A stretch of 64,000 nt of DNA, from positions 186,001 through 250,000 of the forward strand of contig JAJYOK010000001.1 in the NCBI GenBank assembly GCA_021796215.1. Reading direction: 5' to 3'. Both the position numbers and the translations under genes were made by a program. Below the pieces are notes generated by a model. The model was given only the letters and a program-made list of their open reading frames with translations. It had not been told where the DNA came from and ran no database searches. Source of the DNA: Bacteroidota bacterium (lineage in GTDB: Bacteria; Bacteroidota; Ignavibacteria; UBA10030; UBA8401). Of this stretch, positions 8,257 through 18,240 are shown in pieces (position 1 is the first letter of the stretch; each line of letters opens with the position of its first letter).

Positions 8257-11224
8257 AAGCTTTCAAACCAGATATTTCACGCCCTTGTGCAAGTTTTTTT
8301 AAGAGCGGAGTGAGGTCTTCCATCAATGCCAGTTCTTTTTTAGTTCGGTCTTTCCAGCCAAGTTGCAGTGGCGCCAGCAAATCGCTCAATCGTTCACCAT
8401 CAAATATCATCCGGCTCGTAATGCCATCGACAAAGCTTTTTAATGCTACCATTGTTAAGCCATGTTTTTGGGCTGTGGCATCCAGTTCTTTTGCAAACTT
8501 TTCTTCTTTAAACGTTTCATAACCTTCCTTTATTTCTTCTTCGGAGAGACCTATACCAATTTTCAAACTATTAATATATGCTATGATATCATCCCGCTCT
8601 TCCATCAGGTTGGCACTGGAGCCAAGCAGGTTAATAAGCTGCTCCTTCGTCATTTTTTGTTTAGCCGGTTTACCTTGTGTGTATTTGGCTATGAGTGCAA
8701 TAATATAGTCGTAATCCACCAGCGAAGAGGCAAACAGTACAAATTCAAAATCTAATTGCTGGATATCGGGGTTTCCAGTATCACCTTCTTTGGCCTGCTT
8801 ATCTTTTAGGCGCTTGGCAGTTTCCAAATAGGCACCTTTAAATGAGCGGAGTTGTTCTTCGGGTAACAGCTTTTCTATCGTATCCTTATTCTCTGTACTT
8901 AAATCGGTGTATTGGTCAAGTTGCGTTTTCAGCCGCTGCACTTCTTTGAACCGCTCGATAAAAACAGCTCGTGAAGCATCTCCTTTCAGGTTGCTAACAT
9001 CTTCAGGTTTACACTCCAGCCCGCTTGACTGCATGAATTTGTCTAAGGCGGTCACTGCTTTTTCGTATTTACCTATTACAATCGGTGCAGGTTCAACTAA
9101 CCATATCTCTTTGGCTTTGTTCGCATTTTCTCCTGAGAATAACGTAATGGCTTCATCAACAAAAGATCGCTGCTGTCGAAAATCCAATATGTTGCCATAC
9201 GGTTTGGTGTCATTAAGAATTCGGTTAGTACGGGAGAATGCTTGTATCAGACCATGATACTTCAAGTTCTTATCGACGTACAGTGTATTGAGATATTTGG
9301 AATCGAAACCCGTGAGCAACATATCTACCACAATTGCCACGTCGATTTTATTTTTATGCGGATAATCTGTATTGCTGTATTTATGATCTTTTATGCGCTG
9401 CTGGACATCCTGATAGTATAGATCAAACTCACCAATAGTATGATTGGTACCATACTGTTCGTTGTAATCGCTGATAATGGTTTTTAATGCGAGTTTTTTT
9501 TCTTCGGGTTTCTCTTCATTATCTTTTTTCTCCTGCAACAAATCTTCCTGTAACTGCTTTACATCTTTGTTGTCTTCGGCAGGAGGAGAAAATACACAGG
9601 CAATATTCAGTGGTGAGAAATTATCATCTTTAGCTTTTCGCTGTAATTGTATTTCTTTAAACAGTTTATAGTATTCAATAGCATCATTAATAGAAGCGGT
9701 TGCCAATAGTGCATTAAAACGGCCGTAATGTGTTGCAGCATCATGCTTTTCCAAGATAGCTTCGACGACAGCCTGTTGTGTAATTGTTTCACCCGCTTTA
9801 GGTTTGTATGATCCTTCACCTTTATAATAATCTACATGGAAGCGCAATACGTTGCGGTCTTCAATGGCATGCGTAATGGTGTAAGCATGCAGTTGTTTTT
9901 GAAAAATATCAATGGTTGTTTTGTACGTCCCCACTGTACCGTCAACTTGCTTATAGCTTGCATTGGTTTCAAATATCGGTGTGCCTGTAAACCCGAAGAA
10001 CTGCGCGTTGGGGAAAAATTCTTTAATGGCTTTATGGTTCTCTCCAAACTGCGAACGGTGGCATTCATCAAAAATAAATACCATCCGTTTTTTGCTGAGG
10101 GGTTTTAATCGCTCCTTGAAGTTTTTTTTAGGGTCGGGGTCGAGCGCCACGCCCAGCTTTTGAATAGTGGTAACGATCACTTTATCAGCATAATCTTCCG
10201 ACAACATACGCCTGACAAGAGTTTCCGTGTTTGTATTTTCTTCAACACAGCCTTCCTGGAATTTATTAAACTCTTCACGGGTCTGCTTGTCGAGATCTTT
10301 GCGGTCCACCACAAACAGACATTTTTCAACATCGGGGTTGTCCTTTAATAATGTCGATGCCTTAAATGATGTAAGGGTTTTACCGCTGCCTGTTGTGTGC
10401 CAGATATACCCATTGCCCCTGTTTTGGTGAATGCAGTCAATAATGGCTTTCACTGCATAAATCTGGTAAGGACGCATTACCATCAGCTTTTGCTCGCTTT
10501 CCACGAGCACCATGTAGCGGCTAATCATTTCTCCCAGCGTACACTTGGCAAGAAACTTTTCTGCGAAGTCATCAATGTGAGTTATCTTTTTATTGTCTTC
10601 ACTTGCCCATTGATAGACGGGTAAAAACTGTTCCTCTGCATTAAAGCTAAAGTGCTGATTACGATTGTTGGCAAAGTAGTACGTATTGGCACGGTTGCTC
10701 ACGATAAAAAACTGAATAAAGCAGAGCAATGAATTGGTATAGCCATTGCCGGGATCATTTTTGTAATCGACAATCTGCTGCATTGCCCTGCGAGGGCTAA
10801 CTTCCAATGTTTTGAGTTCAATTTGTACTACAGGAACGCCGTTAATAAGCAGGATAACATCATAGCGGTGACTACTGTTTTCAGTATTCATCCGCAACTG
10901 GTTTATAACTTCAAAATCGTTTTTACACCAGTCTTTAATATTTACAAGTGTGTATTGTAATGGCGTTCCGTCTTCACGCTGAAAAGTATTTCGTTGGCGT
11001 AATATTTTTGAGGCATTAAATACATCAGGATTAATAATCTCATCGCGCAGGCGGGAAAACTCAGCATCGGTTAGACTAACCCTATTAAGGGTTTCAAATT
11101 TTTTTCGAAAGTTTTCCTCAAGTGATTTACGATCACGAATATCGGACCGATATGTATATTTCAGATCGGTTAGTTTTCCGATGAAGCCATATTCAATTTG
11201 AGGTTCGTTAACCGTTGAAGTCAT
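8249..11224 (-). CDS. hsdR: Type I restriction endonuclease subunit R
   Basis: 991 aa; nuclease domain then helicase motifs HTTGSGKTLTSF, DECHRSQ, GFTGTPIF. Confidence 0.97.
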   Translation of the reverse strand: MTSTVNEPQIEYGFIGKLTDLKYTYRSDIRDRKSLEENFRKKFETLNRVSLTDAEFSRLRDEIINPDVFNASKILRQRNTFQREDGTPLQYTLVNIKDWCKNDFEVINQLRMNTENSSHRYDVILLINGVPVVQIELKTLEVSPRRAMQQIVDYKNDPGNGYTNSLLCFIQFFIVSNRANTYYFANNRNQHFSFNAEEQFLPVYQWASEDNKKITHIDDFAEKFLAKCTLGEMISRYMVLVESEQKLMVMRPYQIYAVKAIIDCIHQNRGNGYIWHTTGSGKTLTSFKASTLLKDNPDVEKCLFVVDRKDLDKQTREEFNKFQEGCVEENTNTETLVRRMLSEDYADKVIVTTIQKLGVALDPDPKKNFKERLKPLSKKRMVFIFDECHRSQFGENHKAIKEFFPNAQFFGFTGTPIFETNASYKQVDGTVGTYKTTIDIFQKQLHAYTITHAIEDRNVLRFHVDYYKGEGSYKPKAGETITQQAVVEAILEKHDAATHYGRFNALLATASINDAIEYYKLFKEIQLQRKAKDDNFSPLNIACVFSPPAEDNKDVKQLQEDLLQEKKDNEEKPEEKKLALKTIISDYNEQYGTNHTIGEFDLYYQDVQQRIKDHKYSNTDYPHKNKIDVAIVVDMLLTGFDSKYLNTLYVDKNLKYHGLIQAFSRTNRILNDTKPYGNILDFRQQRSFVDEAITLFSGENANKAKEIWLVEPAPIVIGKYEKAVTALDKFMQSSGLECKPEDVSNLKGDASRAVFIERFKEVQRLKTQLDQYTDLSTENKDTIEKLLPEEQLRSFKGAYLETAKRLKDKQAKEGDTGNPDIQQLDFEFVLFASSLVDYDYIIALIAKYTQGKPAKQKMTKEQLINLLGSSANLMEERDDIIAYINSLKIGIGLSEEEIKEGYETFKEEKFAKELDATAQKHGLTMVALKSFVDGITSRMIFDGERLSDLLAPLQLGWKDRTKKELALMEDLTPLLKKLAQGREISGLKAYE

Positions 11225-11645
11225 TTTCGGAATAGAGTTTTTTACGTAATTGTTGAACTTTAGTAACCGTAATTTAGTGAAATTATCGCTAACGTTTGTA
11301 AAACCGCGTTATGTCGTTTTTTTACTCCCGTTTTTGGATGGGATAGATGCTATAACTTGTGGCACCAAAGGCGCCCTGTCGTTTATTTCGTTTTTTAATT
11401 GCTAGCCTTGTTCAAAAGAAGTTTTTAGTTGGCAGGTGCGTCCAATATCCCTTTTTTTCTCTCAATTGTCAAACCGTTGTATTGTTTTCTGTGGATTTGC
11501 CTAACGAAAGGAATAGTTCGGGAAATTGCGGCAAGTGGAAAGTTCAGTTCCACATTAATAAATAAATTTCAGATTATGATGAAAGAGAAAAGTTGAAGCC
11601 AATCTTGCTAATCATTATATTTTTTAGAACAACAATTGGCTTTGC

Positions 11646-14174
11646 ATGAAATTCATTGTTACAGCACTATTTGTTTTTTTCGGAAGTGAATCCGCCTTTG
11701 CGCAAATTTCCACCGGCACAATACGCGGCACAATTCGGGATATTCGAATTCCTGCTGAAAGCCCCCTTAGGGTAGAAAAAGAACTTCGCATTTTGCTGAC
11801 TGAAACGACAAGCCGCACGCTTATTCAGGAAACTTCTCCCGCGGGCAACGGTTCGTTCGTTTTCCGGAATGTTCCTTTCTCAACGTTCGATATTACTGTG
11901 ATGTTGGATTCCGTTTTGCTTGGGGGCAAGCGTGTCGTTGTCTCTTCACCTGTTCCTCAGGATGTTGTGATTGATTCGCTTCGTGAATATGAGCTTCATG
12001 GAATCGTGATTGAAGGAAATGCGAACGCCAAAACTTCTTCTCATCTTGCCACGCATATGTTATTGACCGCCGCTTCAATTCAAAATCTTGAATCCGACGG
12101 AAATGGAAAAAAAATTGAGCGCATTCTTCTTTCTACGCCCGGCGTTGTGCCGGATGAAGACGGACGAATGCACGTGCGCGGCGAAGATGCGCAGTTGCAG
12201 TACGTAGTTGACGGTATTCCGATCACGGGAAATCTTACCCGCGTTTATTCAAGCCTGTTCAATGCATCGCTCATCAAAGCAATTGATATTCAAACCGGCG
12301 CGCTCAATGCGGAATACGGAGTTGCTGCCGCCGGTGTTCTCGCCGTAACAACGAAATCCGGATTCGACGAACCGCTTTTCGGCAGCGCTTTGCTGACCTA
12401 TGGTTCATTCGGCGCGGTCGAGCGTTCGCTTCAGCTTGGCGGAAATTTGAACGGACACGCCGCGCTCTATCTTGCCGGTTCAAGCAGCGCATCAAATCGT
12501 TATCTCGATCCTGTCTCAGGCTTTTCTCCGATTCACGATCAGGGCGAAGCCAATTCTTTCTTTGGAAAACTGAATTTCCTGGCAAGCGATAAGCTCGATA
12601 TTACAATGCTCGGAAGTTATGACAACACGCGGTACGAAATTCCGAACGGCGTAGTAAAAGTACCGGCGCAGGATCAGGTTCAGAATTTGAAAGATTATCT
12701 GTTCGGCATTCGCGCAACATTGATGTTAAGTTCATCTTCGTTAATGAGCGTTGTCGGATACTCGCGTTATGCGCACAGCCTTGTCACAAGCGGCGGCTTG
12801 AAACAGATTCTCACATCGGATGACGCTCTCAAAGCGGTTCACGAAAACGAAAAATTTTTTATCGGTGCGGATCGAACGAACACAACAAACGGCGCTCAGG
12901 TTGAATATGCGTCGCAGAGCAATTTCTTCTCGCTTCATCATGCAATCAAAATTGGTGTTGACGGCGAAGTCTATCCGCTCAAAGAATTTTTCACATTTGC
13001 AGTGACCAATCCTGCGCTTTCCGATCCGAACGTTTCCGGCGGCGACGTTCGGTATGCGCCGTATGATCTTACGAGAGGCGGCACGCCGTTTCTTGTTGAC
13101 CGAGCGAAAACCGGAACACGCTTTTCCGCTTACGCGCAGGATCAAATTGCCATGAACAAGTGGGTGTTGAACGCCGGATTTCGGTTCGATGAGTTCAATT
13201 TGCTTGAGCGGGAATCCGCGTTTTCGCCGCGCGTGAACATTGCCTATTTGTGGAACGACGATCTTACATTGCGTGCTTCGTATAATAGAATTGTGATGCA
13301 AGCGCCGCTCGAAAATATTCTTGTCTCGAGTTCAGACGAAGCGCGAATGTTGACCGGTGCAGAACAGGGAAATGTTCCGACGAATGTTCGCAGCGAACGT
13401 GAACATGTGTTTGAACTCGGCGGCATGTACAAAGTAAACGACTATCTCGATCTTGATTTGAATGGCTACAGCAAGTTAATCGACAATTTTATTGTCAAAG
13501 TCGAACTTGGAAATTCCGGCATCATTTTTCCTGTCAATTTGAAAAAAGGATTTGTCGGCGGCGGAGAATTGACTGCGCGTTTACACGATTGGAACAATCT
13601 TTCGGGAGAAATGACGGTGACAACGGCAACATCGCTCGGCATCAAGCCTTCTGACGGTTCATCTCCAATTGGCGCGGGACTGATTCTCGGCGAAGAAGGG
13701 CACAATTATTCTCAACCGTTTGGCGGTGAAGATATGTTTCCGACAGAACACAATCAGCTTCTTACTGCCGTGCTTCATTTGTCGTACGAGGTAACGGAGG
13801 AATTTTCTGCAAATCTCGGTGCGCGTTTCGATTCCGGCTTACCGTTCGATCTTGTGGACAGCACGGGAAAAGGACTTGATGAAGCCGCGTCGCGGGCAGA
13901 ATTGAAGCGCCGGGGTTATTCCGACGATGTGATCAATTTGCTTTCGTTGAAGCCCGAATCGCCGGGATCGCCGGATAAATCTGTCGCTCCGCACGCAGTA
14001 TTCGATGTCGGAGTGATGTATCAGTTCTCTGTTTCTTCACTAACATTGCGCTCCTCGGTTTCTATTTTGAATGCGCTCGATACAAAATATCTGTATAAGT
14101 TTGAATCAAGTTTCGGCGGAACACACTTCGGTCTCCCGCGCACAGTAATGTTTACAGTCGAAGCGTTGTACTGA
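11646..14174 (+). CDS. TonB-dependent receptor
   Basis: 842 aa; signal peptide, N-terminal regulatory beta-sandwich-like region, plug (GVVPDEDGRMHVRGEDAQLQYVVDGIPITGN) and barrel, C-terminal aromatic residue. Confidence 0.9.
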   Translation: MKFIVTALFVFFGSESAFAQISTGTIRGTIRDIRIPAESPLRVEKELRILLTETTSRTLIQETSPAGNGSFVFRNVPFSTFDITVMLDSVLLGGKRVVVSSPVPQDVVIDSLREYELHGIVIEGNANAKTSSHLATHMLLTAASIQNLESDGNGKKIERILLSTPGVVPDEDGRMHVRGEDAQLQYVVDGIPITGNLTRVYSSLFNASLIKAIDIQTGALNAEYGVAAAGVLAVTTKSGFDEPLFGSALLTYGSFGAVERSLQLGGNLNGHAALYLAGSSSASNRYLDPVSGFSPIHDQGEANSFFGKLNFLASDKLDITMLGSYDNTRYEIPNGVVKVPAQDQVQNLKDYLFGIRATLMLSSSSLMSVVGYSRYAHSLVTSGGLKQILTSDDALKAVHENEKFFIGADRTNTTNGAQVEYASQSNFFSLHHAIKIGVDGEVYPLKEFFTFAVTNPALSDPNVSGGDVRYAPYDLTRGGTPFLVDRAKTGTRFSAYAQDQIAMNKWVLNAGFRFDEFNLLERESAFSPRVNIAYLWNDDLTLRASYNRIVMQAPLENILVSSSDEARMLTGAEQGNVPTNVRSEREHVFELGGMYKVNDYLDLDLNGYSKLIDNFIVKVELGNSGIIFPVNLKKGFVGGGELTARLHDWNNLSGEMTVTTATSLGIKPSDGSSPIGAGLILGEEGHNYSQPFGGEDMFPTEHNQLLTAVLHLSYEVTEEFSANLGARFDSGLPFDLVDSTGKGLDEAASRAELKRRGYSDDVINLLSLKPESPGSPDKSVAPHAVFDVGVMYQFSVSSLTLRSSVSILNALDTKYLYKFESSFGGTHFGLPRTVMFTVEALY

Positions 14175-14224
14175 TCTCTTTTTTCACTTGTATCTTCACA
14201 AATGGTTTTGTAGCTTTTGACACT

Positions 14225-16651
14225 ATGAAGATTAAATCACCTCGCATATTTTTCCCCTTCCGAATTTTTGTTGCCGTGTTGTTGATGTCCGCGGGAGTGT
14301 TTGCACAAATTCAGGACGAACTATCTGCGGTATCCCATCCAATGAATACGCCGTACGGTATTGTATTTACAAATTCGATGGCGAACGCGGTCTATCTTAC
14401 GCACAATGGAATTACGGAAGAATTGTTTTCCGGTCCCGGCTGCGGAATGTATCTGACGCTGTCTTCCGACAAAACGAAGATCGGCTTCAAAAGCATTTCC
14501 GCCGATACACGGCAGGCGCCGGCAGTGTTCGATTTGAATACAAAAGAAACTGCACTGCTTCACGATTATGTGAATCAAGCAGGGCAAGTAAGTTTTTCTG
14601 CGAACAGTGAGATTGCATATTCAATCGGGAATGATGTTATCGTTCAAAATGGAACGACCACACGCCGCATCAATCTCGGTGCTTACTCAAACATTGCTGC
14701 GCTTTCTTCTGATGGAAAATTCATTGCATTCAGCGATGACAAAAACAAAATATTTATTCTCAATGTAAACTCGCAGCAACGGCGGTGCATTACAACTTCA
14801 TCAAAAGGATATTATTTGCCCGTGTGGTCGCCGGCGGCAGACCGGTTATGTTATTCAAGCCTGGATGATTCGTTGTTCGTGTATGATGCGAGTAACGAGC
14901 AGTCGTATTCTCTCGGCGAAGGGAGCGAACCGGCATGGTCGAACGATGGCGAAGCGTTAGTGTTTGTTCGAAAGGAAGTTGAAAAATATACTCTGCTCAA
15001 TTCAGATTTGTACAGCGCTTCATACGATGGGAAAGAAATTATTCGGCTCACCGACACGCCAAACATTTTTGAAACTGAGCCGAGCATTTCAAACCTGCCT
15101 GCCGGACAAACAGGCAGCGAAATTATTTTCCGTTCGTATAACAAGAGCGCAATTTTCAAAGCAACGCTGTCCCGCTCACCAGCAATTCTTCAAAATGTAA
15201 GCACAGTTGCAACGATTGATAATGCAGCGGTTCCGAAGTTGCAGAAAGAATCCTCAAATTCTTCAGTCGAAAAAATTTCAGCGCCAGCAGTCTATTTTGA
15301 AATGCCGTACACAAATCAAGTGTACGACACGCCGGATTGGTACAACGGCAGCGCTGCTTGCGGACCGACTTCTGCTATTATGGTGCTGGCATATTACAAT
15401 TTACTCCCTGCGTGGAATGTGTGGTGTAAGTATTATCCGGCATACGCTCACTGGAGCGCGTACGGCAATTACGTGTGCGAGCAGTATCATTTCCGTCTAG
15501 TTGATTATGTTTATTCGGCAACGGATCCGAATGGAAAATCTTCGTGGGGCGGATATGGATTTATGTGGACCGGAAACTACTCTCCCTATTCACGCATAGT
15601 TCAATATTATACCAATCATGGATTGACAGCGAGCCGTCTGGATGCGCCGTCACTCGACATAGTGATAAGCGAAGTGAGCAATGGACATCCGTACACTTTG
15701 TGCAACGGCTTGACGACGGCGGGTCATATCATCGTCATCAACGGTGTGGACAGCGTACGGGGAACATTGATTGTCAACGATCCGTATGGAAATAAAAATT
15801 CGGGAATTTATCCGAGCAGAAATGGCAAAGGTGTGTCTTACGATTGGCCCGGCTACAACAATGGGCATCAGAATCTCAACACATCGTGGTGGGGCGTAGC
15901 AGTGAGATATTCGCCGCCGTCAGTCTGCGATACAATTGTGGACGATCTTCAATTTGGCAAAGGATTTACTCTTCACAATTCTGCACCGGCTTCAATGTCG
16001 TTGTGGAAGGATAAGAAAGCCGGCTACGAAGGACACATGTGGTGGGTATTTACGCGTCACAGTGACACATGTTATGCGCAATGGCAGCCAACGTTGAAGG
16101 AAGAAGGAATGTATGAAGTCTCAGCGTACATTCCGTACAGCGTTGCCAAAGCCGCCCGATATAAAATTGTAAATGCAAACGATACGGCAACGGTCATTAT
16201 AGATCAAAGTCAGTACGATTCTTCGTGGGTATCACTCGGAACTTTTCCATTCGTAAAAGGAGACAGCGGCTATGTTCAGCTTGGAGACGGAAGTGATTCG
16301 GTCGGACAAGCGATCATTTTCGATGCAATTCGCTGGACGTATCAAACGCCGCTTGCAGTGCAAGGAAATCCTGGTCAACAGATCCCTTTGCATTTTTCGT
16401 TAAGTCAGAATTATCCGAATCCGTTCAATCCGACAACAAAAGTTCAGTATTCAGTAGCCAATAGCGAGAATGTGACACTGAAAGTGTACGATATTCTTGG
16501 GCGCGAAGTAACGACGTTAGTGAACGAACAAAAATCTCCGGGGACATACGAAGTGCAATTTGACGGAAGCAAACTATCGAGCGGAATTTATTTTTATACG
16601 CTTCGCAGCGGGAGCTTTGTGGAGACGAAAAAGCTGACGCTGCTCAAATAA
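14225..16651 (+). CDS. Secreted C39-family peptidase with N-terminal TolB/WD40-like repeats, golvesin-like domain and T9SS sorting domain
   Basis: 808 aa; CGPTSAIMVLAYY ... AGHIIVINGVD ... IVNDPYG; YEVSAYIPYS..ARYKIVN..VIIDQSQYDSSWVSLGTF (golvesin-like); QNYPNPFNPTTKVQYSV C-terminus. Confidence 0.8.
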   Translation: MKIKSPRIFFPFRIFVAVLLMSAGVFAQIQDELSAVSHPMNTPYGIVFTNSMANAVYLTHNGITEELFSGPGCGMYLTLSSDKTKIGFKSISADTRQAPAVFDLNTKETALLHDYVNQAGQVSFSANSEIAYSIGNDVIVQNGTTTRRINLGAYSNIAALSSDGKFIAFSDDKNKIFILNVNSQQRRCITTSSKGYYLPVWSPAADRLCYSSLDDSLFVYDASNEQSYSLGEGSEPAWSNDGEALVFVRKEVEKYTLLNSDLYSASYDGKEIIRLTDTPNIFETEPSISNLPAGQTGSEIIFRSYNKSAIFKATLSRSPAILQNVSTVATIDNAAVPKLQKESSNSSVEKISAPAVYFEMPYTNQVYDTPDWYNGSAACGPTSAIMVLAYYNLLPAWNVWCKYYPAYAHWSAYGNYVCEQYHFRLVDYVYSATDPNGKSSWGGYGFMWTGNYSPYSRIVQYYTNHGLTASRLDAPSLDIVISEVSNGHPYTLCNGLTTAGHIIVINGVDSVRGTLIVNDPYGNKNSGIYPSRNGKGVSYDWPGYNNGHQNLNTSWWGVAVRYSPPSVCDTIVDDLQFGKGFTLHNSAPASMSLWKDKKAGYEGHMWWVFTRHSDTCYAQWQPTLKEEGMYEVSAYIPYSVAKAARYKIVNANDTATVIIDQSQYDSSWVSLGTFPFVKGDSGYVQLGDGSDSVGQAIIFDAIRWTYQTPLAVQGNPGQQIPLHFSLSQNYPNPFNPTTKVQYSVANSENVTLKVYDILGREVTTLVNEQKSPGTYEVQFDGSKLSSGIYFYTLRSGSFVETKKLTLLK

Positions 16652-16702
16652 CGATAACTCCTGTGCTCAATTCTTTGATTTCATAGATAAAGGAGAAAAC
16701 AA

Positions 16703-18184
16703 ATGTCACGATTCAACCGTGTACTATCGGTTATATCCTGTGCGTTTTTATTTTTTGCTGTCCTGCCTTCATGTTATGCACAGATAAAATCTTACGATGC
16801 CGCTCTCCAGTTGGAGAACGCAGGAAAATTCAAAGAAGCAACGACGCTTCTTGAAAATGTTCTTTCTGAAAATTCGAACTCGCTGTCTCAAGACGAAAAA
16901 AACAAAATTCTCTTCCAGATTGAAAGAATGAGACGCATTCGAATTGATTATTCTCTGACAACTGATGACCTGTATGCCCAGCTTGAACGAGGCATTCAAA
17001 ACATTTCAAGAGACGAATTCAATGAATGGCTGAAGGATGGAAAATTCGACGCGAGAACGATTGACGATACGCTGCGATTTGTTAGCCCGAGCAGGAGCAA
17101 TTTATTTTTCCGTTATGCAGATATTGCGGCACGGAGAATTCCGCCGCTTAACCAATATGCCTATCACGAAGCAATATTCAATGATTGCAGCGCGATAAAA
17201 AAAACTTCAGATAGTTTGGGAACACCATATGTCTTGCCGAAAAATTTCAAAATGAAAATGGACGTTACTGCTGATTCCGGCGCTGCAAGCCCCGGCGAAA
17301 TTGTGAAAGCGTGGCTTCCGATTCCGCGAGCGTTCCCGTTTCAAAAAGATTTTCATCTTGTTTCGTCTTCGAGTAACCCGATAAACATTTCTGACGCGGA
17401 TAGTCCGATCCGCTCCATCTTTATGGAGCAGCCGGCAGATTCAAACGGCGGTTCAACGTTTACAATCGAATATTCGTACAGAACTTTCGGCGTCCATTTT
17501 GCTCTTAATGAAAATACAATACAGCCGTACGACAAAAACGACAGCGTCTATAACAAATTCACCAGCGAAGCTCCGAACATTATTTTTACAGACAAAATTA
17601 AGAAATTATCTCAAGAAATTGTCGGCAGCGAGAGCAACCCGCTTTTGAAGGCTAAGAAAATTTATGATTGGATTTCGCAGAACATCAAATATAGTTTTGC
17701 GAGAGAATACTCGACGATCAACAACATCAGCGATTACTGCCTGACGAAGGAATATGGCGACTGCGGGCAAGAGGCGATGTTGTTCATCACGCTTTGCCGG
17801 TACAACGGTATTCCGGCGCGATGGCAGTCAGGTTGGTTTACATTTCCGAATGCAAAAGATATTCATGATTGGACGGAAATTTATCTTCGACCGTACGGAT
17901 GGATTCCGGTTGATCCGTACATGGGAATTGCCGCAACGAGATATATGATGGATTTAACTGAAGAGCAGCGGAAGATAATTCGCGATTTTTATTTCGGCGG
18001 ACTTGATCAGTACCGCATGTCCGCGAACTCCGGCAACAACCAGATTCTCAGTCCGGCGAAAAAATATTTTCGATCAGACAATGTGGATTTTCAACGAGGC
18101 GAGCTTGAGACTAACGAGAATAATATTTATTTCGATAAGTCAGGATACAGCTTCGATATTCAGGAAATCACAATTAACAATTAA
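16703..18184 (+). CDS. Secreted transglutaminase-like domain protein
   Basis: 493 aa; signal peptide; YGDCGQEAMLFITLCRYNGIPARWQSGW ... HDWTEIYLRPYGWIPVDP. Confidence 0.88.
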   Translation: MSRFNRVLSVISCAFLFFAVLPSCYAQIKSYDAALQLENAGKFKEATTLLENVLSENSNSLSQDEKNKILFQIERMRRIRIDYSLTTDDLYAQLERGIQNISRDEFNEWLKDGKFDARTIDDTLRFVSPSRSNLFFRYADIAARRIPPLNQYAYHEAIFNDCSAIKKTSDSLGTPYVLPKNFKMKMDVTADSGAASPGEIVKAWLPIPRAFPFQKDFHLVSSSSNPINISDADSPIRSIFMEQPADSNGGSTFTIEYSYRTFGVHFALNENTIQPYDKNDSVYNKFTSEAPNIIFTDKIKKLSQEIVGSESNPLLKAKKIYDWISQNIKYSFAREYSTINNISDYCLTKEYGDCGQEAMLFITLCRYNGIPARWQSGWFTFPNAKDIHDWTEIYLRPYGWIPVDPYMGIAATRYMMDLTEEQRKIIRDFYFGGLDQYRMSANSGNNQILSPAKKYFRSDNVDFQRGELETNENNIYFDKSGYSFDIQEITINN

Positions 18185-18186
18185 CG

Positions 18187-18236
18187 ATTACGAATTAGCC
18201 AGCACCACCAATCATTGTTCATTGATAATTCGTAAT
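18187..18236. terminator. Probable bidirectional terminator between convergent genes
   Basis: Perfect 11-bp inverted repeat ATTACGAATTA ... TAATTCGTAAT. Confidence 0.5.
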
Positions 18237-18240
18237 TGAT

